A DNA stretch of 64,000 nt, from the NCBI RefSeq assembly GCF_010725885.1, contig NZ_AP022600.1, positions 5,704,001 through 5,768,000 of the forward strand, written 5' to 3'. The position numbers were made by a program, and so were the translations under genes. This document shows positions 26,723 through 36,455 of the stretch, in pieces (within the stretch, counting starts at the first letter, position 1; the number at the start of each line of letters is the position of its first letter). The notes below the pieces were generated by a model. The model was not told where the DNA came from, did no database searches, and saw only the letters and a program-made list of their open reading frames with translations. The DNA comes from Mycolicibacterium tokaiense. Its GTDB lineage: Bacteria; Actinomycetota; Actinomycetes; Mycobacteriales; Mycobacteriaceae.

Positions 26723-29065
26723 TCAATCCGTCTCCGGCAGGTCGTTGAGGAGCCTCCACACCCGCTCGGGCGTCAGGGGGAGTCGGGTCGGCCACCGCCC
26801 GATTGCCTGCGCCACCGCTGCGGCCACTGCACCTCCGATCGGGTTCAGCTGGCCTTCGCCGGCGCCTTTGGCGCCGTAGGGTCCAATTCCGTCCCGGCGT
26901 TCGGCGATCATCAGGTCGACGCGGCGTGCCAGGTCCTTGGCTCGAGGCACCCGGTAGTCCACCACATTTGCATTCGCCAGCTGGGGCCCGTCGTAGACGA
27001 GTTCTTCGTAGAGCGCCGCACCCAGACCCTGGGTCGCGGCGCCGAGATCCTGCCCTTCGACCGCCTGCGGGTTGATGGCAAAGCCGACATCGGCGCAGGT
27101 CACCAGCTGGTCCACGGTGACATAGCCTGTCTCTGGGTCGATTTCGACCGCAACGCCCACCATGCCGGTCTCCCAGAACGGTGGCATCTTCTTCGTGGCA
27201 CCTTCACGACGTACGGCGCCCACACCCACCACCTCACCGGCCGAACCGCCGAACCACTGACGTACCACCGCGCCGAGGCCCAGAGAAGATCCACCCGGGC
27301 CGGTGACGCCCCCCGCGGTGTCGCGGACCTCGGCAGCGTCGCAGGACCACAGCTCGGCTGCCATCGCGCGTAGCTTCCCGCGGGCATCCGCGCAGGCTCG
27401 CTGTACCGACAATCCGGCCAGGGTGGTCGTGCGGCTTGCACCCGTTGTCCGCTCGTATGAGGAAGCAGACGTGTCGGATTGGACCACCGATACCGACTGC
27501 AGGTCGATTCCGAACTCCTCGGCGACGATCTGCGCGAGTAGCGACTTACTGCCCTGTCCCATTTCGGTGGACCCGGAGAGCACGATAACCGAACCGTCGG
27601 TCTCGACCCGCACCTGAGCGGTCGAGATCGGGTATGCCCCGGCGTCGGACGCTGCTGCGCCGAAACCGACACCGTAGTAGGGCACGTCCCGTCTGCCGTC
27701 TTCTAGCGAGCCGACAACCATGTCCAGGTCTGCCGGCAGATCGGCGTCGATGCCGCGGTTGCCGGGCAGGATCTCCTCTCCGAATCGGACCAGGTTCAGG
27801 CGGCGAATGTCCGCCCGGGACATCCCCAGTCGGTCTGCGGCCTGGTCCATGTTCGTCTCCCCGGCCAGATTGCCCTGAGGAGCACCGAAACCCCGGTAGG
27901 ACGACGCTGGTGCGGTGTTGGTGTAGACCGAGCGCCCGCGGGCGCGCAGGTTCGGCACCCGGTAGGGACCGAAGCAACGGTTGACGGACTTGGTCAGCAC
28001 CAGGGGACTGTTGTCGGCGTAGGCCCCCGAATCCATGGTGATGTCGAACTCACGGGCCAGGATACGACCATCGGCATCAAAACCGCTCTTGACGTGAACC
28101 ACGGCATCGTCGACCCGCGTGGTGTAGATCGCCTCGTCCACCGCGAGCATCAATTTCACCGGTCGGCCCACCAACCACGATGCCACCGCGGCCAGGGGTT
28201 CCACTTTGGTATACGACTTGGAGCCGTAGCCGCCCCCGAGATACGGTGCGCTCACGCGCACCTTGGCCAGGGGCAGCCCGAATATGCGGGCCAGATCGTC
28301 ACGGACCATGAATGGATGCTGGGCGGTGGTGATGACGGTCAATCCGTCCTCACCGTATGACGCCACTGCGTTGTAGGGCTCCATCGCATACGCGTAGAGC
28401 ATGGGATAGCGGGTGGTGCCTTCGACGATGAGATGCGCCTCGGCGAACGCAGCGTCCACGTCACCCCACCCGATCTCGACTTCGTGGGCGACGTTGGTGA
28501 GTTCGTTCTCACCGCCGTCCCCTTCCGAATCGGTCAGCTCCTTGAAGGACGCGTCGGCGGTGGCAGCGTACGCGGTCTCGTGCACCAGAGGTGCACCGCC
28601 GGCCAGGGCGTCTTCCGCCGAGAGGACTGCCGGCAACTCCTCGTAACTCACATCAACAAGATCAACGGCATCAGCTGCTGCAGAACGGCTTTCGGCAAGA
28701 ACGATCGCCAGGGGCTCGCCGAAGTAGCGGACCTTGCCGGTGGCCAGGATGAAGTGATCCGAGATGATGTGGCCGAATCGCGGAAAGAGTTTTTGCAGAT
28801 CGTCGGCCGTCACCACGGCGGTTACGTCCGGCATCGCCAGCGCTCTGCTCACGTCGATGCCGAGAATCTCCGCGTGGGCCCGATCGGCACGGACCACCTT
28901 GGCGTGCAGCATGCCCGGCATCGTGACGTCGACGGTGTACTGCGCGGTTCCGAGCACCTTCTCGACCAGATCGCGCCGGCGCACCGAACGGCCGACGGTC
29001 CGGTAGGCATCAGCATGTACCGAACGAAGCTCATGGCGACTGTGCGAAGCGGAATCGTCGATCAT
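26723..29065 (-). CDS. Molybdenum hydroxylase large (molybdopterin) subunit, xanthine dehydrogenase family
   Basis: A 780-residue catalytic subunit that would hydroxylate a carbon next to ring nitrogen, or an aldehyde, using water. N-terminal a/b hammerhead and C-terminal Mo-cofactor domains are complete. Visible motifs are GGGYGSKSY, SSYRGFGAPQGN, GSTEMGQGS and the catalytic-glutamate segment GAKGAGEGQLNP. The AYRCSFR active-site loop of aerobic CO dehydrogenase is absent, so CO oxidation is excluded. The ATG at 29065 overlaps the stop of the small-subunit gene. It is last in a four-gene operon with its FAD, iron-sulfur and CoxG-like partners. Confidence 0.93.
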   Translation of the reverse strand: MIDDSASHSRHELRSVHADAYRTVGRSVRRRDLVEKVLGTAQYTVDVTMPGMLHAKVVRADRAHAEILGIDVSRALAMPDVTAVVTADDLQKLFPRFGHIISDHFILATGKVRYFGEPLAIVLAESRSAAADAVDLVDVSYEELPAVLSAEDALAGGAPLVHETAYAATADASFKELTDSEGDGGENELTNVAHEVEIGWGDVDAAFAEAHLIVEGTTRYPMLYAYAMEPYNAVASYGEDGLTVITTAQHPFMVRDDLARIFGLPLAKVRVSAPYLGGGYGSKSYTKVEPLAAVASWLVGRPVKLMLAVDEAIYTTRVDDAVVHVKSGFDADGRILAREFDITMDSGAYADNSPLVLTKSVNRCFGPYRVPNLRARGRSVYTNTAPASSYRGFGAPQGNLAGETNMDQAADRLGMSRADIRRLNLVRFGEEILPGNRGIDADLPADLDMVVGSLEDGRRDVPYYGVGFGAAASDAGAYPISTAQVRVETDGSVIVLSGSTEMGQGSKSLLAQIVAEEFGIDLQSVSVVQSDTSASSYERTTGASRTTTLAGLSVQRACADARGKLRAMAAELWSCDAAEVRDTAGGVTGPGGSSLGLGAVVRQWFGGSAGEVVGVGAVRREGATKKMPPFWETGMVGVAVEIDPETGYVTVDQLVTCADVGFAINPQAVEGQDLGAATQGLGAALYEELVYDGPQLANANVVDYRVPRAKDLARRVDLMIAERRDGIGPYGAKGAGEGQLNPIGGAVAAAVAQAIGRWPTRLPLTPERVWRLLNDLPETD

Positions 29066-29583
29066 CGCTGTCCACCTGTTCGGCGGCGAGCACAGGGCGA
29101 CAGTTCGGCGGCGACCTCGCAGACGGCATCGATGATCGGGAGATATCCGGTACATCGACACAGGTTGCCTTCGAGATGTTCCACGATCTGTTCGCGGTCG
29201 AGCGGTTGCTCGGCCGACTCCAACAAGGCCGTCGACATCATCAGGAACCCCGGTGTACAGAAGCCGCACTGCAACGCGTGGTGATCGACAAAAGCCTCTT
29301 GTAGGCGGTTGGGTGCCCCGCCTTCGGCGAGCCCTTCGACCGTACGCACCGCCGCGCCGTCGGCGTCGGCGGCCAGGAAGGTGCACGCGCTGACCGGCCG
29401 GTCGTCAACCAGGACGGTGCAGACTCCGCACACCTGGAGTTCGCAGCTGACCTTGGTACCCGTCAGCCCCAGGTCCTCCCGCAGAAAGTCGGCCAGCAGG
29501 GTGCGCGCAGCGACGGTTCGCGTGACCACCACATCGTTGACCGTCAACGAAATGTCGACGACAGCGAGTTCCTCGATACTCAT
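29062..29583 (-). CDS. Molybdenum hydroxylase small subunit, two [2Fe-2S] clusters
   Basis: A 173-residue iron-sulfur subunit. The plant-ferredoxin-type cluster uses the cysteines in CELQVCGVCTVLVDD and the following SAC; the second, helical cluster uses CGFCTPGF and CRCTGY. It passes electrons from the Mo site to the FAD subunit. The start overlaps the FAD gene stop and its stop overlaps the large-subunit start, both as ATGA, giving tight translational coupling and equal stoichiometry. Confidence 0.95.
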   Translation of the reverse strand: MSIEELAVVDISLTVNDVVVTRTVAARTLLADFLREDLGLTGTKVSCELQVCGVCTVLVDDRPVSACTFLAADADGAAVRTVEGLAEGGAPNRLQEAFVDHHALQCGFCTPGFLMMSTALLESAEQPLDREQIVEHLEGNLCRCTGYLPIIDAVCEVAAELSPCARRRTGGQR

Positions 29584-30377
29584 GCAGCCTCCACAGCGGC
29601 GAGCGCCCGTCGTACGAAAACGGCAGCGACGTGTCTCTTGTAGCGATCAGAACCGGCCAGATCCGGGGTGGGATCCAGTTCCGCCGCAACAGAATCAGGT
29701 TGGATCTCCGCCGGCTCACCGAAAGTCCAGAGCGTCTGGACCTCTCCCACTGCCCCGATCACAAGTCGGCAGAGCCCGGCCCGCGGGTCGTGCACCAATG
29801 CCACCCCCACTGTCGGACGCTCGGTCACCTGGTACTTGAGATAGACCGCGCGGGTCCCGGGATCCGGTACCGGAACACGTATGTCGACCAGCAGCTCGTC
29901 TGGTTCCTTGTCCGCCCAGTAGGGTCCGGCCACGAACTCCGACACCGGTAACCTGCGGACACCGGCTGGGCCCGCCAGGGACACCTCGGCACCGTAGGCA
30001 ACCAACGCGGTGGCCACGTCGGACTTGGGTTCGGCGAAACACAGATTGCCGCCGATCGAGCCTTGGACACGGACGCGTGCATTACCCACTGCTGCTTCCA
30101 CTTTCGCAAGCATGGGCAACACGCCTCGCACGGTGGCATCGTGCGACAGGTCGATGTGCCGTTCACCGGCGCCGATGACGACGACGTCATTGTCGCGCCG
30201 AACGCCATTGAGCTCGGGTAGTCGCTTGAGGTCGACCAAGGCGGCGGGCCTGTGCAACCCGGCCCGCATCGCCAGCAGTAGCTCGGTCCCGCCGCAGTAG
30301 GGGACCTTGTCCTCACTGATCGATTCCAGGGCTTCGTCGAGCGTGCGGGGACGGATCAGGTGAAACGGTGGCAGCAT
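29580..30377 (-). CDS. Molybdenum hydroxylase medium (FAD) subunit
   Basis: A 265-residue FAD-binding subunit of the CoxM/XdhB group. It shows the two FAD-binding segments YCGGTELLLAMR and GSIGGNLCFAEPKSD (usual form TIGGNLA-A-P-SD) and a CODH-type C-terminal domain. It accepts electrons from the iron-sulfur subunit. The ATG at 30377 shares a base with the stop of the CoxG-like gene (TGATG); longer in-frame starts would overlap that gene and are not credible. Confidence 0.92.
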   Translation of the reverse strand: MLPPFHLIRPRTLDEALESISEDKVPYCGGTELLLAMRAGLHRPAALVDLKRLPELNGVRRDNDVVVIGAGERHIDLSHDATVRGVLPMLAKVEAAVGNARVRVQGSIGGNLCFAEPKSDVATALVAYGAEVSLAGPAGVRRLPVSEFVAGPYWADKEPDELLVDIRVPVPDPGTRAVYLKYQVTERPTVGVALVHDPRAGLCRLVIGAVGEVQTLWTFGEPAEIQPDSVAAELDPTPDLAGSDRYKRHVAAVFVRRALAAVEAA

Positions 30378-30835
30378 CAGCGACCCCCGAGCTCGCCCGC
30401 GGCCGCACCGAAGAATTCGTCGAGTACCTTCTGCGCCTTCTTGTTGATGGTTCCCGGGCCCATGCTGGCCACCTTGCCCGTCACTTCGTAGACCCCGTCG
30501 ACGACGATGCACGACCCGTGTTCTTCGGGGCGCACCTGCATCGTGGCCAGAACGAGCAGTCTCGAGCCGACCTGTCGGTCCTCACCGCTTGCCCGGACGC
30601 GCAATGACCGCCCTGGGTTCACCTCACTGACCGTGACATCGAGGTCGGCGCGCAGTTTGAAGGGACCCAGGCGATCCATCAGCACGGCTGTGTACTTGCT
30701 CAACGGTTCCAGCTCCACCGCGTCCTCGACAACGGAGACCCAACCCACCAGGCGAGGCACGTCGATCATCGCGTCCCAGGTCTGCGCCGCATCGGCTTTC
30801 ACGGGTAGGTCTCGGTGGAACTCGGTACGTGGCAT
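30377..30835 (-). CDS. CoxG-like SRPBCC protein
   Basis: A 152-residue START/SRPBCC-fold protein with the CoxG pattern TWDAMIDVPRLVGWV near the N-terminus and a C-terminal NKKAQKVLDEFF helix. CoxG proteins accompany CO dehydrogenase-type molybdenum hydroxylases and are thought to help membrane attachment or assembly; here it lacks a clear C-terminal anchor. It is the first gene of the hydroxylase operon, and operator-like site D lies about 30 bases upstream. Confidence 0.86.
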   Translation of the reverse strand: MPRTEFHRDLPVKADAAQTWDAMIDVPRLVGWVSVVEDAVELEPLSKYTAVLMDRLGPFKLRADLDVTVSEVNPGRSLRVRASGEDRQVGSRLLVLATMQVRPEEHGSCIVVDGVYEVTGKVASMGPGTINKKAQKVLDEFFGAAAGELGGR

Positions 30836-30863
30836 CGTGTCCTCGCAGGGAGTCGTGGATTGA

Positions 30864-30882
30864 ATTTTAGATCCAATCTAAG
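30864..30882. promoter_or_regulatory. GntR-type operator candidate D (molybdenum hydroxylase operon)
   Basis: The core TTAGAT-CCA-ATCTAA is a perfect 15-base dyad with a three-base centre and is the best of the six sites. It lies about 30 bases upstream of the CoxG-like start, in the divergent gap shared with fbiC. Confidence 0.6.
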
Positions 30883-30967
30883 GGGCTCAGCACACATCTG
30901 CAACAGGGCAGCGGTGGAATGCGCTGAATCTGGCCCTCCAGTGAAGCGTCGGCGCGGTGCCGCAAAC

Positions 30968-31000
30968 AAAAATCTACACTTTTGATTTAGTATCCAAAAA
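30968..31000. promoter_or_regulatory. GntR-type operator candidate E (fbiC-fgd operon)
   Basis: An AT-rich stretch that holds AATCTA and, further on, TTTAGTATCCAAAA, matching the TATCCAAAA of site B. It lies about 65 bases upstream of fbiC. The 230-base divergent gap thus carries two related sites, one per transcription unit. Confidence 0.45.
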
Positions 31001-31065
31001 GAGCGCGTTCTCGACCGCGCCCCGGCCGGTCTCAACCCGATCACCGCAACGAGGAGGTACCCCAC

Positions 31066-33631
31066 GTGACCGCTGTGGCGCGAGGACCTCTCCCCTGCCT
31101 GTCGGGTTCCACTCCTGCTTCCCTGCGTCGGGTGTTGCGGCGGGCGCGGGATGGGGTGGCGCTCAATGTGGATGAGGCTGCGTTGGCGTTGACGGCGCGT
31201 GGTGATGATCTGGTGGATTTGTGTGCGTCGGCGGCGCGGGTGCGCGACGCGGGCCTGGAGTCTGAGGGGCGCCGCGGTGCGGGTGGGCGGTTGCCGGTCA
31301 GTTATTCGCGCAAGGTGTTCATCCCGGTCACCCATTTGTGCCGTGATACCTGTCATTACTGCACGTTCGTGACGGTGCCGGGTCGGCTGCGTGCTGCGGG
31401 CCGGGGCATGTACATGGAGCCCGATGAGATCCTCGAGGTCGCGCGCCGGGGTGCGCAGGTGGGGTGTCAGGAGGCGTTGTTCACCCTGGGGGATCGGCCG
31501 GAGGCGCGCTGGCCAGGCGCGGCAGTGGCTTGATGAGCGTGGGTATGACTCGACGTTGGATTATGTGCGGGCGATGGCGATCCGGGTGCTCGAGGAGACC
31601 GGGCTGCTGCCGCATCTGAATCCGGGTGTGATGTCGTGGGCGGAGCTCTCGCGGCTCAAGCCGGTGGCGCCGTCGATGGGCATGATGCTCGAGACCACCT
31701 CGCGGCGGTTGTTCGAGGACAAGGGCCAGGCCCATTACGGGTCCCCGGACAAGGACCCCGAGGTGCGGCTGCGCACGCTGACCGATGCGGGGCGGCTGTC
31801 GATTCCGTTCACCACCGGGTTGTTGGTGGGCATCGGGGAGACCCTGGACGAGCGCGCCGAGACCGTGCACGCGATCCGCCGGGTGCACAAGGAGTTCGGC
31901 CACATCCAGGAAGTGATCGTGCAGAACTTCCGGGCCAAGGAGCACACCGCGATGGCCGCGACCCCCGACGCCGGGATCGAGGACTTCCTGGCCACGGTCG
32001 CGGTGACCAGGCTGGTGATGGGCCCGAAGATGCGCATCCAGGCCCCACCGAATCTGGTCTCCCGCCCCGAGTGCCTGGCGTTGATCGGCGCCGGGGTCGA
32101 CGACTGGGGTGGGGTGTCGCCGCTGACCCCGGATCACGTCAACCCCGAGCGGCCCTGGCCGGCCCTCGATGACCTCGCCGCGGTGACCGCCGAAGCCGGC
32201 TATGACCTGGTGGCCCGGCTGACCGCCCAACCGCGCTATGTCCAGGCCGGCGCGGCGTGGATCGACCCGCGGGTCCGCGCGCACGTCGACGCACTGGCCG
32301 ACCCGGACACCGGGTGGGCCCGGGCGGTGAACCCGGTGGGCCTGCCCTGGCAAGAACCCGATGAGGCCACCGAGTCGCTGGGCCGGGTCGATCTGCACAC
32401 CGCCATCGACGCCCAGGGCCGGTTGACCGATACCCGCTCGGATCTGGACTCGGCGTTCGGGGACTGGGAGTCCATCCGCGACAAGGTCACCGAGCTCGCC
32501 GCCCGCGCCCCCGAGCGCATCGACACCGACGTGCTGGCCGCGCTGCGCTCGGCGGAAAAAGACCCCGCCGGGTGCTCTGATGACGAGTACCTCGCCTTGG
32601 CCAGCGCCGACGGGCCCGCGTTGGAGGCGGTGACTGCGCTGGCCGACGCGCTGCGCCGCGATGTGGTCGGCGACGACGTGACCTACGTGGTCAACCGCAA
32701 CATCAACTTCACCAACATCTGCTACACCGGGTGCCGGTTCTGCGCCTTCGCCCAACGCAAGGGCGACGCCGATGCGTTCTCCCTGTCCACCGCCGAGGTC
32801 GCCGACCGGGCCTGGGAAGCCCACGTCGCCGGCGCCACCGAGGTCTGCATGCAGGGCGGCATCGATCCCGAGCTGCCCGTCACCGGCTACGCCGACCTGG
32901 TGCGCGCGGTCAAAGCCCGCGTCCCCGGCATGCACGTGCACGCGTTCTCCCCGATGGAGATCGCCAACGGCGTCACCCGCGCCGGCACCAGCATCCGGGA
33001 GTGGCTGACCGCGCTGCGCGAAGCGGGCCTGGACTCCATCCCCGGCACCGCCGCCGAAATCCTCGACGACGAGGTGCGCTGGGTGCTGACCAAAGGCAAA
33101 CTGCCCACCAGCATGTGGATCGAGGTCATCACCACCGCCCACCAGGTCGGGCTGCGGTCGAGTTCAACGATGATGTACGGCCACGTCGACACCCCCAAAC
33201 ACTGGGTGGGCCACCTCAACATCCTGCGCGACATCCAAGACACCACCGGCGGCTTCACCGAATTCGTGCCGCTGCCCTTCGTACACCAGTCCAGCCCGCT
33301 GTATCTGGCCGGCGCCGCCCGCCCCGGACCCACCCACCGCGACAACCGCGCCGTGCACGCCCTGGCCCGCATCATGCTGCACGGCCGCATCCCCTCCATC
33401 CAGACCAGCTGGGTCAAACTCGGCGTCGAACGCACCCAGATCATGCTCAACGGCGGCGCCAACGACCTCGGCGGCACCCTCATGGAAGAAACCATCTCCC
33501 GCATGGCCGGCTCCGAAAACGGCTCAGCCAAAACCGTCGCCGAACTCGAAGCCATCGCCGCCGGCATCGGCCGCCCCGCACGACAACGCACCACCACCTA
33601 CACCGAAGGAGATCGCTTGTGGCTGAACTGA
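31066..33631 (+). pseudogene. fbiC: FO synthase FbiC, interrupted by a 2-base deletion
   Basis: Homologue of mycobacterial FbiC, which makes the deazaflavin FO of coenzyme F420 with two radical SAM modules. The first module motif CRDTCHYC and the second motif CYTGCRFC are both present. The frame breaks at about 31513: the expected [13 protein letters not shown] lacks two bases between TGG and CAG, and the first frame stops at 31533. Restoring two bases gives 855 residues, the normal length. As written, the N-terminal half would be truncated and the downstream frame would lack the first cluster. Either the gene is broken or this is an assembly error. The fgd start overlaps its end. Confidence 0.85.
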
Positions 33632-34629
33632 AACTGGGGTACAAGGCGTCGGCGGAGCAGTTCGCGCCGCGTGAGTTGGTGGAGTTGGCGGTGGCCGCCG
33701 AGGCGCACGGAATGGACAGTGCCACGGTCAGTGATCACTTCCAGCCGTGGCGCCACGAGGGCGGGCACGCGCCTTGGTCGTTGGCCTGGATGACCGCGGT
33801 CGGGGAGCGCACCCAGCGGCTGCAGCTGGGTACCTCGGTGCTGACCCCGACGTTCCGCTACAACCCGGCGGTCATTGCGCAGGCGTTCGCCACCATGGGG
33901 TGTCTGTACCCGGGCCGGATCTTCCTCGGTGTGGGCACCGGTGAGGCGCTCAACGAGATCGCCACCGGTTACGAAGGGGAATGGCCGGAGTTCAAGGAAC
34001 GCTATGCCCGGCTGCGGGAGTCGGTGCGCCTGATGCGCGAGCTGTGGCTCGGTGACCGGGTGGACTTCGACGGCGACTACTACAAAACCAAGGGGGCCTC
34101 GATCTACGACGTGCCCGAGGGCGGTATCCCGATCTACATCGCTGCGGGCGGCCCCCAGGTGGCCAAGTACGCCGGCCGCGCCGGTGACGGCTTCATCTGC
34201 ACCTCGGGCAAAGGCGAGGAGCTCTACAAGGACAAGCTCATCCCCGCCATGCGCGAAGGCGCCGAGGCGGCGGGCAAGAACCCCGATGACGTGGACCGGA
34301 TGATCGAGATCAAGATCTCCTATGACACCGATCCCGAGGCGGCGCTGGAGAACACCCGCTTCTGGGCGCCGCTGTCGCTGACCGCCGAGCAGAAGCACTC
34401 GATCGACGATCCGATCGAGATGGAGAAGGCCGCCGACGCGCTGCCCATCGAGCAGGTCGCCAAACGCTGGATCGTGGCCTCCGATCCCGACGAGGCCGTC
34501 GCCAAGGTCAAGGACTACGTCGACTGGGGTCTCAACCACCTGGTGTTCCACGCACCGGGTCACGACCAGCGCCGCTTCCTGGAACTGTTCCAACGGGACC
34601 TGGAACCCCGCCTACGTAAGCTGGGCTGA
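33619..34629 (+). CDS. fgd: F420-dependent glucose-6-phosphate dehydrogenase
   Basis: A 336-residue LLM-fold enzyme, the same length as M. tuberculosis Fgd1 and very similar along its whole length, including [29 protein letters not shown] and [17 protein letters not shown]. It reduces F420 with glucose 6-phosphate and supplies F420H2 to reductases. The GTG at 33619 has GAAGGAG seven bases upstream and overlaps the fbiC end by 13 bases. M. tuberculosis keeps fgd1 and fbiC far apart and far from this region, so this pair is likely a second, island-borne F420 supply. Confidence 0.93.
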   Translation: MAELKLGYKASAEQFAPRELVELAVAAEAHGMDSATVSDHFQPWRHEGGHAPWSLAWMTAVGERTQRLQLGTSVLTPTFRYNPAVIAQAFATMGCLYPGRIFLGVGTGEALNEIATGYEGEWPEFKERYARLRESVRLMRELWLGDRVDFDGDYYKTKGASIYDVPEGGIPIYIAAGGPQVAKYAGRAGDGFICTSGKGEELYKDKLIPAMREGAEAAGKNPDDVDRMIEIKISYDTDPEAALENTRFWAPLSLTAEQKHSIDDPIEMEKAADALPIEQVAKRWIVASDPDEAVAKVKDYVDWGLNHLVFHAPGHDQRRFLELFQRDLEPRLRKLG

Positions 34630-34760
34630 GCAGAGCCGAGTTCGCCTGCGGTATCGGATCATCCCGGTGACCTACTCGACCAGGTCGTGTCGGGGCCGGT
34701 CTGGATTGTTCGCGGCACCGGGAGTCACCCCAGGGGTCCGTAAAACGCTCGGGGTGGCTG

Positions 34761-36455
34761 TCAGCCGTGCGTGGCGGTGACGACATCCACCAGCGCCGGC
34801 GTCCGCGTCGTGAGCACGTGCTCAGTCGCAGCTGCCAGTGCCGGGTCCAGTTCCTGCCCCTCCGTCACGGTCCAGGTGGCCGTGATGCCCTGTGCCCGAG
34901 CCAGTCCCGCGAAGTCCACCGCCGGATCGTCTATCAGCGTTCCGACGCCGGGGCGGGCACCCGTACGGTTCCGCGCCGTCGCCATCTTCTGGGCGTGCAT
35001 GAACGAGTTGCCCCACATCCGGTTGTTCTCCACGACCACGAGCAGCGGCACGCGGTGGTGGGCGGCTGTCCACAGGGCCCCGGGTGTCATCAACGCATCC
35101 CCATCGGACTGGATGTCGATCACCAATCGGTCGGTGGACCGGTGGGCCAGCGCGGCGCCGACAGACGCACCCAGTCCGTACCCGAGCCCGGCACCACCAC
35201 TGGATCCCAAGTACGAGCGCACGTGGTCGATCGACCACAATCTGTGCACCCAATTGTGCAGACTTCCGTTGGCCAGCACCGGATCTGAACCCGCAGTGGC
35301 GCGTTGCAGGCGCTCGGCCAGAACGGCGGCAGTCAGCCCTGCGTCGTCGGAAGCAGCCCTCTGCCACTCGGCGCGGTGGCGTGCGGCGTGCGCGGTCAAC
35401 TGCGCCGTCCGCCTCTGAGCACGCGCCCGATCAACGCAGTTGCGCACCTCGGGCAGGAGTACCTCCAGTGTTGCCGACACCTGGGCTGCCACCAGCACCT
35501 CGGCAGGTTGTACACGCTGCAGATCAGCGGCCCATGCTTTGGCGGCAAGGCCGGCGGTGGACACCTGGATCACCGGTGCATCACCACAACCGGGGATCAC
35601 CTGGGTGTCGCGGACCTCCAGCGCCAGTACCAGGTCCGGGTCCTCGTCCAACGGCATGCCGGTGTGGTTGAGCGGATGCTGGGTCGGCATGCACAATTCC
35701 GTGCGGTTGTAATCACGCTGCACTTCCAGCACCGGTGCCCCCAGGGTCTCGGCCAGCGCGACCAGCCGCTCGAGCGTCTCCTGGTCACGGTCCACCGATT
35801 CCACGGCCAACACCGGTGAGCGGGCGCCCACAAGCCGCTGTGCGATCCGACGAACCACATCGCGACCGGGGTAGAGCGGCTGCGCCACTGGGTATCGGCC
35901 GGGCTCGATACCCGACCAGGCCGTCGGCACGGGGCTTTCCTGGATCTCCGAGTCCACCGCGATGTACACCGGGCCGCGCGGAGCGCTCATCGCCAACTGG
36001 CGGGCACGCACCAGCGATTCCATCGCCGCAGGCAACGACCCGGGCTGGTCGTCCCACTTGGTGTAGTCGCGCACTTGGGTCGCCTGCACGTTGGCGGTGT
36101 GGATCCAGTCGATCCACGGCCGTCGCAACGCAGCGTCGGCGGGGCCGGACCCGCCCAGAAGCAGTAGGGGCACCCTGTCGCACCACGCGTTGTAGATCGC
36201 CATGGTGGCGTGCTGCAGGCCCACGATGTCATGCAGCGCTGCCGCAGTCAGCTTGCCGGTCGCCTTGGCGTAGCCGTGCGCCACCGCCACCGAGATCTCC
36301 TCGTGCAGGCAATCGATGATCTCAGGGCCATCACCACGGTGGTGTACCAACGAGTCATGCAGACCCCGAAAGGTGGCGCCGGGAGCCAATGGGATGAGGT
36401 CCACTCCCAGGTCCACCAAGAGGTCGACGATGGCGTCGGAGCCGTAGAGCGTCAT
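34761..36455 (-). CDS. Thiamine diphosphate-dependent enzyme (decarboxylase/synthase type)
   Basis: A 564-residue three-domain ThDP enzyme. The N-terminal Pyr domain has the catalytic-glutamate region CLHEEISVAVAHGYAKATGK; the C-terminal PP domain carries the Mg-ThDP motif SDGDALMTPGALWTAAHHR ending in ENNR. Relatives are benzoylformate decarboxylase and acetolactate synthase; the FAD-site pattern of true acetolactate synthase is not evident. A 2-oxoacid decarboxylase is the likeliest role, since the overlapping upstream gene is an aldehyde dehydrogenase that could oxidise the aldehyde product. It is the last gene of the seven-gene operon from 42759. Confidence 0.84.
   Translation of the reverse strand: MTLYGSDAIVDLLVDLGVDLIPLAPGATFRGLHDSLVHHRGDGPEIIDCLHEEISVAVAHGYAKATGKLTAAALHDIVGLQHATMAIYNAWCDRVPLLLLGGSGPADAALRRPWIDWIHTANVQATQVRDYTKWDDQPGSLPAAMESLVRARQLAMSAPRGPVYIAVDSEIQESPVPTAWSGIEPGRYPVAQPLYPGRDVVRRIAQRLVGARSPVLAVESVDRDQETLERLVALAETLGAPVLEVQRDYNRTELCMPTQHPLNHTGMPLDEDPDLVLALEVRDTQVIPGCGDAPVIQVSTAGLAAKAWAADLQRVQPAEVLVAAQVSATLEVLLPEVRNCVDRARAQRRTAQLTAHAARHRAEWQRAASDDAGLTAAVLAERLQRATAGSDPVLANGSLHNWVHRLWSIDHVRSYLGSSGGAGLGYGLGASVGAALAHRSTDRLVIDIQSDGDALMTPGALWTAAHHRVPLLVVVENNRMWGNSFMHAQKMATARNRTGARPGVGTLIDDPAVDFAGLARAQGITATWTVTEGQELDPALAAATEHVLTTRTPALVDVVTATHG

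Noticed and set aside
26723..30835. Aerobic carbon monoxide dehydrogenase operon (coxGMSL)
   Set aside because: Gene content fits, but the catalytic loop AYRCSFR is absent and the xanthine-dehydrogenase-type SYRGFGAPQ is present.
31391..31533. Programmed frameshift in fbiC
   Set aside because: No slippery heptamer or stimulatory hairpin is evident, and the defect equals two missing bases relative to the family.
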